This document shows positions 55,655 to 63,771 of a stretch of 64,000 nucleotides of DNA, piece after piece (position 1 is the stretch's first letter; every line of letters begins with the position of its first letter). The stretch lies in contig CAVXCS010000007.1 in assembly GCA_963760375.1 (NCBI GenBank), positions 1,096,387 through 1,160,386 on the forward strand, given 5' to 3'. The position numbers and the translations under genes are program-made. The stretch comes from Pelagihabitans sp963760375 (GTDB lineage: Bacteria > Bacteroidota > Bacteroidia > Flavobacteriales > Flavobacteriaceae). A model generated the notes under the pieces. The model saw only the letters and a list, made by a program, of their open reading frames with translations, had not been told where the DNA came from and made no database searches.

Positions 55655-56569
55655 CTAGAAGTTCTTGATACAGTAATTGATCAGTTCCACTCCCGGAGGA
55701 GGGGTGGTCGCTGCATAGGCTTCTTGCGATGTTACGACGTTACCACTGGCCGAAGTAACTGTGTAAGCAACTTCAGCGTCAAATGCGCCTGAGGTGAACG
55801 TGATCGAAATGGTCTCCGTTCCAACGGGTACATCAATTGTATATTCTATCGTCTCAGAAGCCGGTGAAACACCATCGGCATCTTCATTGGCAATTATAAT
55901 TGGGGCTGCGCCATCCAATGAAACATTTAAACTGGCTCCGTTCCAACTATCCCCATAGGCATCCGTTGTGGAGAAAATCCACGTGCCTGCAGTGGGAGGT
56001 GTTGGTGGGCAAACGATCGTTGCCGTGTAAAGAAATGGTGAAGCGAAGAAAGATCCTGTCAAGGTTCCCGAGTTCTGTGCAAAAGAATACTTTCTGCCAT
56101 CGCTTAGGACCAATTCAAAACGAACCCTGAATTCATCACCGCCATCAATCTCACTTTCAGCAACGCCTGTTGCACTTAAAAGTTCTGGCAATGTTATTTC
56201 ATAGCCAAATCTTGGAAAGCCAAACTCGCCAACCGTAAAAGTTGATTTGGGTACGGTTCCGACCAAAATGTCGGAAGTGCTGGCTCCCTTGCCGTTATCT
56301 GGCGTATTGTCCCTAAAACTGGCGAACACGTCTACAGTTTCAACGAGATTGCCATTTTCAACGTCCTGGACTTCCAGTTCAACTCCAAAAAAGCCTTCTG
56401 CAACCCCAATGGGCAATTCGTTGGAAGTGACATTCACCGTCCTCAAAATCGCACCCCTTAAGGTGTTGTCCGTAATATCGTCGACCACGGCGGTCCCTTC
56501 ATCGCATGAGCTGAACAGCAGCGATGCCAGTGCCAATACACTAAAATATTTATAATTAATTTTCATCAT
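55655..56569 (-). CDS. SusD-associated lipoprotein, unknown function
   Basis: A 304-aa lipoprotein (signal ends ALASLLFSSC). The first domain (to about 190) resembles surface lipoproteins that follow SusD genes. The second (about 195-290) is Thr/Pro-linked and beta-rich with AGTWIFSTTDAYGDSWNGASL. It lies 17 bases after the SusD stop and before a terminator, so it is the last gene of that operon. Possible ligand-binding partner of the transporter. Confidence 0.78.
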   Translation of the reverse strand: MMKINYKYFSVLALASLLFSSCDEGTAVVDDITDNTLRGAILRTVNVTSNELPIGVAEGFFGVELEVQDVENGNLVETVDVFASFRDNTPDNGKGASTSDILVGTVPKSTFTVGEFGFPRFGYEITLPELLSATGVAESEIDGGDEFRVRFELVLSDGRKYSFAQNSGTLTGSFFASPFLYTATIVCPPTPPTAGTWIFSTTDAYGDSWNGASLNVSLDGAAPIIIANEDADGVSPASETIEYTIDVPVGTETISITFTSGAFDAEVAYTVTSASGNVVTSQEAYAATTPPPGVELINYCIKNF

Positions 56570-56586
56570 CTTGCTTTTTTAGGTTA

Positions 56587-58066
56587 TTAATTGGCCGGTG
56601 GGAATGCAGGGCTTGCGGGATTTGTGTCCCAGAATACCTGTTCTGTTAGCGTTAATTTCTGAGTCAGATTCGAATTGGTGATCACCTCATCCGAAGGATA
56701 CAGGAACGATCTTGGGAAGGCTCCTGGATTGGGCTCCCAGTTCGGGGTCAATGTATCCGGAAATCCTGTTTTCCTATAATAGTTGTAAGACTCCGCACCA
56801 CCGCCAAACAAAGCAATCCAATATTGGATAGCATAGACGTCCTCTTTGGCAGCGCCTGTCGCAGCATTGAAATCTGCCACAATCCCGTCCACATAAGCGG
56901 TTACTTCCGCTGCGGTGGGCTCAAACGATTTGTCGGAGGTTGCGTCCAAAGCGGCATAGGTCTGTACCTTGGCGATCGATTTTTCCATTCCCGCTTTCAT
57001 GAAGGCGGCTTTTTGGGCATCACTGCTTGCTACCTCACCTCTCCAGAAGTCGACATAGGAGGCAAGGATGATGGGCTCAATACCTGCACCACCGCCACCT
57101 AATCCAAGACCTACGACATCGAAACTGTCGTCATCGAAGCGGCCACCTGCAGGGTATACCCCTGATGCAGTTCTCTTAAAGCCATCTGGAGGCGTACCCT
57201 CGTCATTACCGTGTGACCTTCCCCAGTAGCCGTTGGGCACACTGCAGTAGGTAAACCCGCCATCGATATAATGTTGGGGAGGTACCACCAAGGTACAAGC
57301 CAGGAATTCCTCACTTGCGGGTTCTCCGTCGGCACCTGGGGTGACGCTTTCCTGTCGGTAAAAATAATACCGAATCCTGGGGTCATCCAAGTTCAACATG
57401 GTTTCCATAGTCCAGTTCGACTGATAAATATTGGCTCCGGCCGGGGTATAGTCCGTACCATAGTCTGGATGCCGGGTGTCTGGTGCCAATTCCCTTTTAC
57501 CGTACTGGAACTGGAAATCATCGGCATTCGAGCTGATAAAATTATTGCCCGCGATGATCGCGTTGAATGCAGCAGTATCTCCGGTTACGAAATAAGACCT
57601 CAAACGGATCGTGTTGATCAACTTGATCCATTTGGCGGTATCCCCTCCGTAGAAAAAATCCGTGGCGCCTTGTGTTAATGGTGCAGTGCTCAACAATGCT
57701 TGGGCCTCGTCCAACAATTGGTAGGCAGACGCATAAACGGCAGGACCGTCATCCAATAATGGGGCAGGAAATTCTGCAGGATTATTGGTTTGTGAAAATG
57801 CCGCTTTTCCAAGATAATCAACCAATAGCATCAAGGTATGTGCTTGCATCACCTTGCTCACCCCTACGTGAAAATCGTAGTTGATGCTTCCGGTATCGTT
57901 GATCAGTTCCAGGTTGGAGATGTTGGTGAACATACCTACCCCTTGGCTACTGTACGTCCTTGACCAAGTACCGTTAAAAGTACCCCCTGGGAAGTTGTTG
58001 AAATAATCCCTTCCGCCCATATAATCGATCCGGGTCAAACTGGCCCCTAAATCGTTCATTTGGCCA
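56587..58066 (-). CDS. SusD/RagB-family lipoprotein (SusD-like_2), N-terminus lost at a junction
   Basis: About 490 residues of a SusD-type outer-membrane substrate-binding protein. TPR-like helices are seen (KVMQAHTLMLLVDYLGKAAFS and QLLDEAQALLS). The C-terminal family signature is YNYYRKTGFPDTLTPN and EPNPGAFPRSFLYPSDE. The signal peptide, lipobox and roughly the first 70-80 residues are missing. The frame meets foreign sequence at about 58,060-58,070, where the codons upstream read as an FtsX-permease tail on another frame. The SusC partner, expected upstream, is therefore not in the window. Confidence 0.88.
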
Positions 58067-58070
58067 AACC
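58060..58070. other. Junction between flavobacterial and foreign sequence
   Basis: On the minus strand the permease frame reads ...LMKALLLGLA up to about 58,063 and then hits a stop. The SusD frame reads GQMNDLGASLTR from about 58,065 downward. The two genes are cut at the same place and in the same direction. The exact base cannot be fixed because GGTTTGGCC suits both readings. No inverted repeat or IS end is visible at this point. Confidence 0.75.
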
Positions 58071-59073
58071 GAGCAGGAGCGCTTTCATCAGAAAAATCTT
58101 AAGGACGACTTTGGAGCCGGCGCCGAGGGCCATTAACATTTGAATTTCTCGTCTTCTTTCATGACATTGGCGTACATGTAGTTCGCAATGCTCCACCCAC
58201 GAGAACAATGATTGCGAGAAAGATCATCGAAAGGCTTGCCATCATTTGATTGGTCTGGATCTGCGTATCGATAATCTGGGTGATGGTTACGACTTTGGCA
58301 TCAGGTAGGAGCTTGTTGAGACTTTCGATCATCCGCCGGTGATCTCACTGCAACATCCGACGATCTCGATAGCATTAATGACCGCCCCTTTTCCGGCCAT
58401 CTCTTGTACGGCGTGGAGGTGTGCGAATACTCGTGAGTCGTCTACGGTTCCCGTTTTCGGGAGGACAGCGATGATGCTGAAGGTCCTGCCGAGTAGATCC
58501 ACCGAATCCCCTTCATTAAGGCCCACCGTCTCAGCCACCTCGGAGCCGATAAGCGCTTCGGTGGGTTCCAGATTATCGATCACGCGAGTTCGAACGAGAG
58601 AGTCTTACTCGCAGGAGTTTCGCCAAACCAGGAACATCCGCACCGCAACCTATATGTCGAGTAAATATTCCTGCTCCGGCCCATGCGGCTTTGGCTTGAA
58701 ACTCGCTCTTGGGAAGAATACCGGTCAAGATGATATCCTGTTCCCCCCAAATTCGTTGTAACGGAGAGTTTAGGGAGAGAGGTTGTCTACACCTCTGGAT
58801 GTCTGACATGGCTATTTGTGCCACGTATTGTTCGGGTAGTTCCTCATTCTGCATGTCAGCGGTGTAGTCAGTCCTGGAGAGTCACGGATTTGGGGACAAT
58901 GAGAGCGTTTGCTCTAAGGCATCGAGTTCTCTCGCTACCGCCATCTCCGAGTAGTGGGAGATATTCTTGATGGCTACGATCACGGTGATTCCAAGCAGGA
59001 TTGCAAGGAAACTCGTGATGAGCTGGTTCTTCCGTTCGAAGATCTCTTTCCAGACAAGGGTGCGGATGTTCAT
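58060..59073 (-). pseudogene. MacB/FtsX-type ABC transporter permease, frame-broken and truncated at 3' end
   Basis: The N-terminus is intact as MNIRTLVWKEIFERKNQLI and ITVIVAIKNISHYSEMAVAR. Later pieces lie in different frames: ANALIVPKSVTLQD, LPEQYVAQIAMSDIQ, EQDIILTGILPKSEF, EALIGSEVAETVGLNEGD, VLPKTGTVDDSRVFAHLH, and a REIQMLMALGAGSKVV near the membrane helix. These match one MacB-like periplasmic core followed by the FtsX domain. At least four one-base shifts are needed, and the last 60 or so residues are replaced by the SusD gene at the junction. It would export a substrate with an ATPase partner not present here. Confidence 0.8.
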
Positions 59074-59092
59074 TCTTAGAGTCCCTTCTCAT

Positions 59093-60038
59093 CTACCGAA
59101 AACTGATTTGACCTTCGCGATGATTCCCTTCTTCTGGGGTTAGGTTGGGACGAGATACCGTCGGAGGCGCCACACATCCTCGCCCACATCCATCGGGGCC
59201 ACAAGCACCGCCTGGACCGCAGGCACTGCTTGCTTGCAGTTTTGAGATCAGCATGGTCTTCGTGGTTCCCCCATGAATTTACCGATCACCGCACCTGGAG
59301 GCGCCATGAAGACGGTCTGAGCCACGGTGACACTTGGATCGATTTGTAACTGCGATAGAAACCTGCCTTCCGCTGGGTCGGCCGGATTCAGAAAGACGGT
59401 CTCACTAATCGGTCCCAATTGTGGGTCCGATCTTAATCCCATTGACACCCACCATTGCCGACTCATTCGATTGTGTGGCCTGATTTTGAATACCAGAGGA
59501 GGACAAGTTTTCTCGCTTGAAGCGCCTTCATTGAGCTGTCCGTGCGGGAGGATGCCAAAGGACTGAAGTAGTTGGGTTTCGGTGGAGGGACGACCGGGAG
59601 TCCCCGCCGTGAGCGGCGCCGTTCGGGAGCCACCGAAAGAACCATAGGCATCGGCGCTCGGCTCACGTCATAAAAATCCACAACCGGTTTTCGTTCGGAT
59701 CGAGGATGTTGATCGCCAATGGGTCTGCCCGGTTTGCCACCTTCGACATCGTGGCCTGAAACACGTTCCACATCGCGACAGTCGGTTGGTCCTGTACCGA
59801 CATAAAGAATAAAAACAGATAACGATTGCTATTTTGAGCGCGCGTTATAGCCGCCATTCCCTTGTTGGTATCGGGAAGGGTGGTGGGTGGACCGGATGCG
59901 ACCTCTGGGACGGGTTGGACACCGCCGGTTGAGAGGTCCGATCGTCTTCGAACCAGGGGTCGACTTCCTGAGCGAACTACAGGAATCGCGAGCATCAAGG
60001 TTGCGGGCACCACAAATGGGCCGCCTTACGATTTCTCA
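59093..60038 (-). pseudogene. Thioredoxin-fold protein with Cys/Gly-rich tail, frame-broken
   Basis: The start ATG 60038 (MRNRKAAHLW) has a strong AGGAGG site 9 bases upstream. Pieces in different frames join as AQNSNRYLFLFFMSVQDQPT, MWNVFQATMSKVANRADPLA, VDFYDVSRAPMPMVLSVAP, ALQARKLVLLW, NPADPAEGRFLSQLQIDPSV and QTVFMAPPGAVIGKF, ending in SACGPGGACGPDGCGRGC. The overall pattern is a two-module thioredoxin fold with a metal-thiolate-like tail. Several one-base shifts are required. It is followed 20 bases later by the ABC permease. The stop is uncertain. Role likely redox or metal handling, inferred. Confidence 0.65.
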
Positions 60039-60048
60039 TTGGAAAAGG

Positions 60049-60054
60049 CCTCCT
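60049..60054 (-). promoter_or_regulatory. Shine-Dalgarno site of the thioredoxin-fold gene
   Basis: AGGAGG on the minus strand lies 10 bases before the ATG at 60,038. Such a strong site is not seen before left-part genes and marks this region as non-Bacteroidota-like. Confidence 0.75.
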
Positions 60055-60070
60055 GAAATCTGGGCGGGAC

Positions 60071-60094
60071 ATACTTCGATTATTGGCGAAGTAT
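60071..60094. promoter_or_regulatory. ArsR-type operator upstream of the thioredoxin-fold gene
   Basis: ATACTTCG-ATTATTGG-CGAAGTAT is a perfect inverted repeat with 8-bp arms and 8-base spacer. It overlaps a -10 box (GATACT, 60,090-60,095), and an 18-base spacer leads to the -35 TTGACA (60,114-60,119). A bound repressor would block the promoter. The same pattern recurs upstream of acr3. Confidence 0.7.
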
Positions 60095-60119
60095 CAATTA
60101 TGAGTCTCGTCCCTGTCAA
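60090..60119 (-). promoter_or_regulatory. Sigma-70-like promoter for the thioredoxin-fold/permease operon
   Basis: TTGACA (60,114-60,119) and GATACT (60,090-60,095) with an 18-base spacer, minus strand. The -10 box is inside the operator, which supports repression. Confidence 0.6.
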
Positions 60120-60287
60120 GGGAGACTCAATCTGTTTTTGAACCATCGGACCGTGATAGCCATCCCACCGCCGCAGGTCGAGTTCATGCGGCATGTGGTG
60201 GCGTCTATGTCTTCACCGCCGTCTTCTGATATTGGGTAGGCGATGGCCACCATATCATCGGCCCCGACAAATCTGGTGCCACCCAAA

Positions 60288-60518
60288 CTAGAATCGGGAT
60301 TGGATGGCGTTCTCCAGCGCCAGTCTTCCCACCGAAAGATCGTAGCAAGATCGAAACTGTTCACATTCTTCACATTGTTCCCATGCCTCGAGATCGGTGG
60401 CGATTTCTTTACTCTGGATTCCGATACCTTGGCTCCGGAGGGTCACTGTAAAAACCTGACCCTTCGTAGACGTGTTCAATCCAAGTCCTCCAAACCTGGG
60501 AAGATCGTCCCGAAACAT
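60288..60518 (-). CDS. Small protein with CxxCxxC motif, 76 aa
   Basis: A 76-aa protein, MFRDDLPRFGGLG to ALENAIQSRF. The middle is TKGQVFTVTLRSQGIGIQSK, and the end has EQCEECEQFRSCYDLS (Cys-x2-Cys-x2-Cys with a further Cys). I recall short proteins with this Cys end in Planctomycetota but no function. Its ATG lies inside the target duplication of the adjacent IS, so the IS sits directly at its 5' end and separates it from acr3. An ATG inside the IS arm may alternatively be used. Confidence 0.6.
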   Translation of the reverse strand: MFRDDLPRFGGLGLNTSTKGQVFTVTLRSQGIGIQSKEIATDLEAWEQCEECEQFRSCYDLSVGRLALENAIQSRF

Positions 60519-60521
60519 TTT
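60514..60521. repeat. 8-bp target-site duplication, left copy (AACATTTT)
   Basis: AACATTTT directly precedes the left inverted repeat and is repeated exactly after the right one. An 8-bp duplication is typical of ISL3-family elements. Confidence 0.93.
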
Positions 60522-60548
60522 GGCGCTTCCGGGTTTCGTGTGGGCGGG
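60522..60548. repeat. Left terminal inverted repeat of the IS (27 bp)
   Basis: Begins GGCGCTTCCGGGTTTCGTG and is an exact reverse complement of 61,846-61,872. Confidence 0.93.
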
Positions 60549-60578
60549 ACGCTGGGATTTGCTAGGATTTGCGTCGTC

Positions 60579-61845
60579 ATGAGAGACAAAGATTTGTACG
60601 CGCAGATCCTGGGCATCCAACATCCTTGGGTTGTCCGAGAAGTCGATCTCGACCTTGAAGAAGGCGAGGTCTGTGTCCATGTGTGTTACGACCCGCAGGG
60701 TGGGCTGCGGTGTCCTGAGTGCGGAGCGGAGGTTCCCGGTTACGACACCCGTGAGCGGCGTTGGCGTCACCTGGACACGTGCCAGTACAAGACGATTCTG
60801 GTCGCGGAGATTCCTCGTTGTCGGTGTCCGAACACGGCGTCCGCCAGGTGGACGTGCCCTGGGCCGAACCCGGTTCGAGGTTCACGGTTTTGTTCGAGGC
60901 GTTGGTGATCGATTGGCTGCGGGAGGCCTCCATGGCCGCCGTTTCGCGGAGACTCGGGGTGAGTTGGGACCAGATCGACGGCGTCATGAAACGCGGGGTC
61001 AAGCGGGGATTGGATCGACGGGAAGAGACCACTCCGAAGCATGTTGGCGTGGACGAGACCTCGTTCAAGAAGCGACACCAATATGTCACGGTCGTTCAGG
61101 ACCAGGAGAGCGGTCATGTGCTCCATGTCGGAAAGGGTCGGGGACGCGAAAGCCTGGACGATTTCTACAAAACCCTGGGGAGAGAGCGGCTTTCGCGCAT
61201 CGAGTCGGTCTCGATGGACATGCACCAACCGTATATTCAGAGCACCCTCAAGCACGTTGCTGTAGCCGAAAAGAAGATCTGTTTCGACAAGTTTCATGTG
61301 GCCATGCACCTGGGAGAGGCGGTCGATAAGGTGCGCCGCCAGGAGCACAAACAACTGACCGGTCGAGGAGACGAAACGTTGAAAGGGACGAAGTATCTTT
61401 GGTTGCGCAATCCGGAAAAGATGAAGGACGAGGATTGGTGGTCTCTGGAAGGACTGAAAGACTGCGCGTTGCGAACCGCCCGAGCGTGGGCGATCAAGGA
61501 ATTCGCGATGACGTTGTGGGACTATGTGAGTCGAGGCTGGGCGGTGAAGGCGTGGAAGGGCTGGCTCGCTTGGGCGCAACGTTGTCGGCTTGAGACCCGA
61601 TGAGGAAAGCCGCCAAGACGGTGAAGAATCATCTATGGGGAATTATCAACGCCATCGTCCTGAAAAGAAACAACGCCCGCTGCGAGAGTCTGAACGCCAA
61701 AATCCAGAAGTTAAAGAAGTGGGCTTGCGGCTATCGCAACCCCGAACGATTCAAAACGATCATCATGTTTCACCTCGGTGGATTGGACCTTTATCCGGCA
61801 GGGATCCGACGATCACGCGCGCATGAAGAACCGCGCCCCGGCTGA
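60579..61845 (+). CDS. tnp: ISL3-family transposase (two frame breaks)
   Basis: A transposase of about 420 aa. The N-terminal zinc-finger domain has LRCPECGAEVPGY and CQYKTILVAEIPRCRCP. The catalytic DDE core has GVDETSFKKRHQYVTVVQD (first Asp), SMDMHQPYIQS (second Asp) and RNNARCESLNAKIQ (Glu). Two frame breaks, near 60,830 and 61,600, interrupt an otherwise intact protein. The frame ends with RSRAHEEPRPG at 61,845, inside one base of the right repeat. If the breaks are real, the element is inactive; otherwise they are sequence errors. Confidence 0.85.
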
Positions 61846-61872
61846 CCCGCCCACACGAAACCCGGAAGCGCC
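61846..61872. repeat. Right terminal inverted repeat of the IS (27 bp)
   Basis: Exact reverse complement of the left repeat (60,522-60,548), ending GAAACCCGGAAGCGCC. Confidence 0.93.
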
Positions 61873-61880
61873 AACATTTT
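61873..61880. repeat. 8-bp target-site duplication, right copy (AACATTTT)
   Basis: Identical to the left copy at 60,514-60,521. Confidence 0.93.
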
Positions 61881-61899
61881 TCCTTTCAGACATGCTGAA

Positions 61900-63023
61900 C
61901 TCCTTTTTTCGTATCCGTTTCAATTGCTTCCTTATCCCATCGAACCAACCCCGCGTCCGATTACAGAATGCGCACACCGACAGCATGACCGGGACCTCGA
62001 CGAACACTCCAACGACAGTCGCCAAAGCCGCTCCGGATTCTGGACCATAAAGGCTATCGCGGTCGCGACAGCGAGTTCGAAGAAGTTGCTGGCCCCAATT
62101 AAGGCACCAGGACCGCCACAGCGTGTTCCACCTGAAGATTACTTGCATCAGACCATCCGCCAAAGAGGAGTTGAAATAGACCTGGATCAGGATTGGGATG
62201 GCGATCAGGATCGCATGAAAAGACCGTCCGGTGATGTTCTCTGCCTGGAAGGCGAAGATGAAACGAGGGTGGCGAGAAGAGCGATGACTGCGACGGGATG
62301 GAATTTCGGAAGGAATACTTCATTGAACCAGGTTTCACCCTTGGATCGGATTAACCAAACCCGGGAAATCGTTCCTGCGACGAGTGGGATGACGATGAAG
62401 GAGATCACCGCGTAGATCAGCACCGCGAAGGGAACGGTCAGAGCGGATGTTCCCGCGATCAAGAAGGTCACAATCGGCGCGAACAACACCAACATGATCA
62501 GATCGTTGACCGAGACCTGAACCAAGGTGTAAGCCGGGTCGCCATCGGTCAGGTAGCTCCAGACGAAAACCATTGCGGTGCATGGAGCCGCCGAAAGGAT
62601 GATGACACCCGCGATGTACTGGTCGGCCAGTTCCGGACCGATAAGCGGGAGGAAGAGGTGTTTGAAGAAGACCCAACCCAAGAATGCCATGCTGAAGGGT
62701 TTCACCAGCCAATTGACGAAGAGGGTGATCAGCAGCCCTTTGGGTTTTTTCCCGACCCGCATAATCGAGGGGAAGTCCACCTTCGACATCATCGGATGGA
62801 TCGTCAGCCAGATGAGAATGGCGATGGGGATGTTGATCTGACTTCCGGCGCCGAGTTCGATGTCCCTTAAGGACTCGGTCAAACCTGGAAGGAGTTTCCC
62901 GATTCCCACACCCACGATCATGCATAAGGCGACCCATAGGCTGAGGTATCGTTCGAAGACGTTGAGGTGTTTTTCCTGCCCAGTGGTACTTCCCGTTTCG
63001 ACGGCTCCGTCTCCATCCTTCAT
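61900..63023 (-). pseudogene. acr3: ACR3-type arsenite efflux permease, frame-broken
   Basis: About 360 residues of a ten-helix arsenite exporter. The intact first part has FERYLSLWVALCMIVGVGIG, PIAILIWLTIHPMM, SAAPCTAMVFVWSYL (conserved Cys of the ACR3 active region), and QVSVNDLIMLVLFAPI. One T missing in a T-run near 62,260 breaks the frame before IFAFQAENITG. Later pieces are FNSSLADGLM, then ESGAALATVVGVFVEVPVM and CNRTRGWF. The gene reads towards the IS, and the end is ambiguous. ATG 63023 has an AGAAGGA site just upstream. It is preceded by an ArsR-type operator. Confidence 0.88.
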
Positions 63024-63094
63024 TTCCTTCTCGATGGGTTCCAGAGTCTGATGACGGTTATGTTGCTACTTCACTCGGGAATATTGACTCGAGC

Positions 63095-63120
63095 TACATT
63101 TCGTTATATGGCGAAGTGTA
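63095..63120. promoter_or_regulatory. ArsR-type operator upstream of acr3
   Basis: TACATTTCG-TTATATGG-CGAAGTGTA, an inverted repeat with one mismatch per arm and an 8-base spacer. TATAAC inside the spacer could be the -10 of the acr3 promoter (minus strand), giving an ATG 75 bases later. It shares the TTCG-N8-CGAAGT core with the operator at 60,071. Confidence 0.65.
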
Positions 63121-63304
63121 GGTCTTGTATAACCGTATGTGAATCTTTGAGGTCTCCGCCAAGTGACTTGGCGGTTGGCAACTAAGATGGAGGCTGAGCG
63201 GGTTAATGTCAGGGTTTCGGGTCTTGGGTCGCATGGTTGCTGTTCATCGGCTAGTCGATCCCGGATCCTCGATCCATCCTTAAAATTTGGGCCTCAATTT
63301 CTTT
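63121..63304. other. Divergent spacer with a 19-bp palindrome
   Basis: Between the acr3 operator and the bla operators. CCGCCAAGT-G-ACTTGGCGG at 63,156-63,174 is a perfect palindrome. It is GC-rich, can form an 8-bp stem, and has no T-run on either side. No gene is visible. It might be another operator or the end of a removed element. Confidence 0.45.
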
Positions 63305-63322
63305 TTTAATTCATTAGAATAT
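63305..63322. promoter_or_regulatory. BlaI-like operator, copy 1
   Basis: TTTAATTCATTAGAATAT, with dyad TTTAAT-TC-ATTAGA. It matches copy 2 at 15 of 18 positions and lies just upstream of the -35 box. Confidence 0.65.
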
Positions 63323-63325
63323 CTC

Positions 63326-63353
63326 TTGACAAGCCACTTGTGAGGGATATGTT
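63326..63353 (+). promoter_or_regulatory. Sigma-70-like promoter of blaI-blaR1
   Basis: TTGACA (63,326-63,331), 16-base spacer, TATGTT (63,348-63,353). The two near-identical dyads flank it, and one overlaps the end of the -10 box. It lies 33 bases before the blaI ATG. Confidence 0.65.
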
Positions 63354-63370
63354 TTAATAAATTAAAATAT
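63353..63370. promoter_or_regulatory. BlaI-like operator, copy 2
   Basis: TTTAATAAATTAAAATAT, with a perfect dyad TTTAAT-AA-ATTAAA. It overlaps the end of the -10 box and lies just before blaI, as expected for an autoregulated repressor. Confidence 0.65.
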
Positions 63371-63385
63371 GATACCGGATCACCG

Positions 63386-63771
63386 ATGCCACGACCCTCT
63401 TCACAGCACCCCACCGAACTCGAGCTCGAGATCCTTAAAGTCTTTTGGCGGGAGTGGGCCTCACTCGCGAAACATGTTTGCGAGGAGATCCGGTCCTTCT
63501 GAAAGCTCGCCTACACCTCCGTCCTCACCATCATGAACATCATGACCGAGAGGAATACCTGAAGCGCACCGAGGGGAAGAGTTTCCTCTATGAGGCGATC
63601 ATCCCTGAAGAAGAGACGACCGAGAGCATGCTCAGCGATCGGTCGACCGTGCTTTTGGCGGCTCGGTGACCGCAACCATGGTGAACCTGCTTGAAACGGG
63701 TGACATCGACGAACAAGAACTCAGCAACTTTCGTAAACTATGCACCAAAAAGGGAAGGAGGTTCGGCATGA
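63386..63771 (+). pseudogene. blaI: BlaI/MecI/CopY-family repressor, broken
   Basis: A winged-helix repressor of the penicillinase-repressor family, about 125 residues. It starts PTELELEILKVFWREWA. The expected F-R-K-L-A-Y-T-S-V block reads F-stop-K-L-A-Y-T-S-V, so a TGA stands where homologues, as I recall them, have Arg (CGA). MNIMTER follows, then a one-base shift to EYLKRTEGKSFLYEAIIPEEETTESMLSD, and another to GSVTATMVNLLETGDIDEQELSNF. Both a nonsense codon and shifts are present, which hints at real decay or poor sequence. It overlaps the downstream ATG. Confidence 0.82.

Larger units (their letters stand above)
60522..61872 (+). mobile_element. ISL3-family insertion sequence, 1,351 bp
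   Basis: The element has 27-bp perfect terminal inverted repeats starting GGCGCTTCCGGGTTTCGTG (60,522-60,548 and 61,846-61,872), an 8-bp AACATTTT duplication outside, and one transposase gene reading rightwards. The intact ends and matched duplication mean a recent insertion, placed just downstream of acr3 and at the start of the small Cys-motif gene. Since ends, TSD and gene fit, this part of the assembly is real DNA. Confidence 0.93.

Noticed and set aside
60102..60127. Hairpin GAGTCTC...GAGACTC as terminator for the small gene
   Set aside because: It has a bulge and no T-run, and its position coincides with the -35 box.
60767..61579. 270-codon open frame on the minus strand inside the IS
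   Set aside because: It is antisense to the clear ISL3 transposase, which has DDE and zinc-finger motifs; codon shadow.
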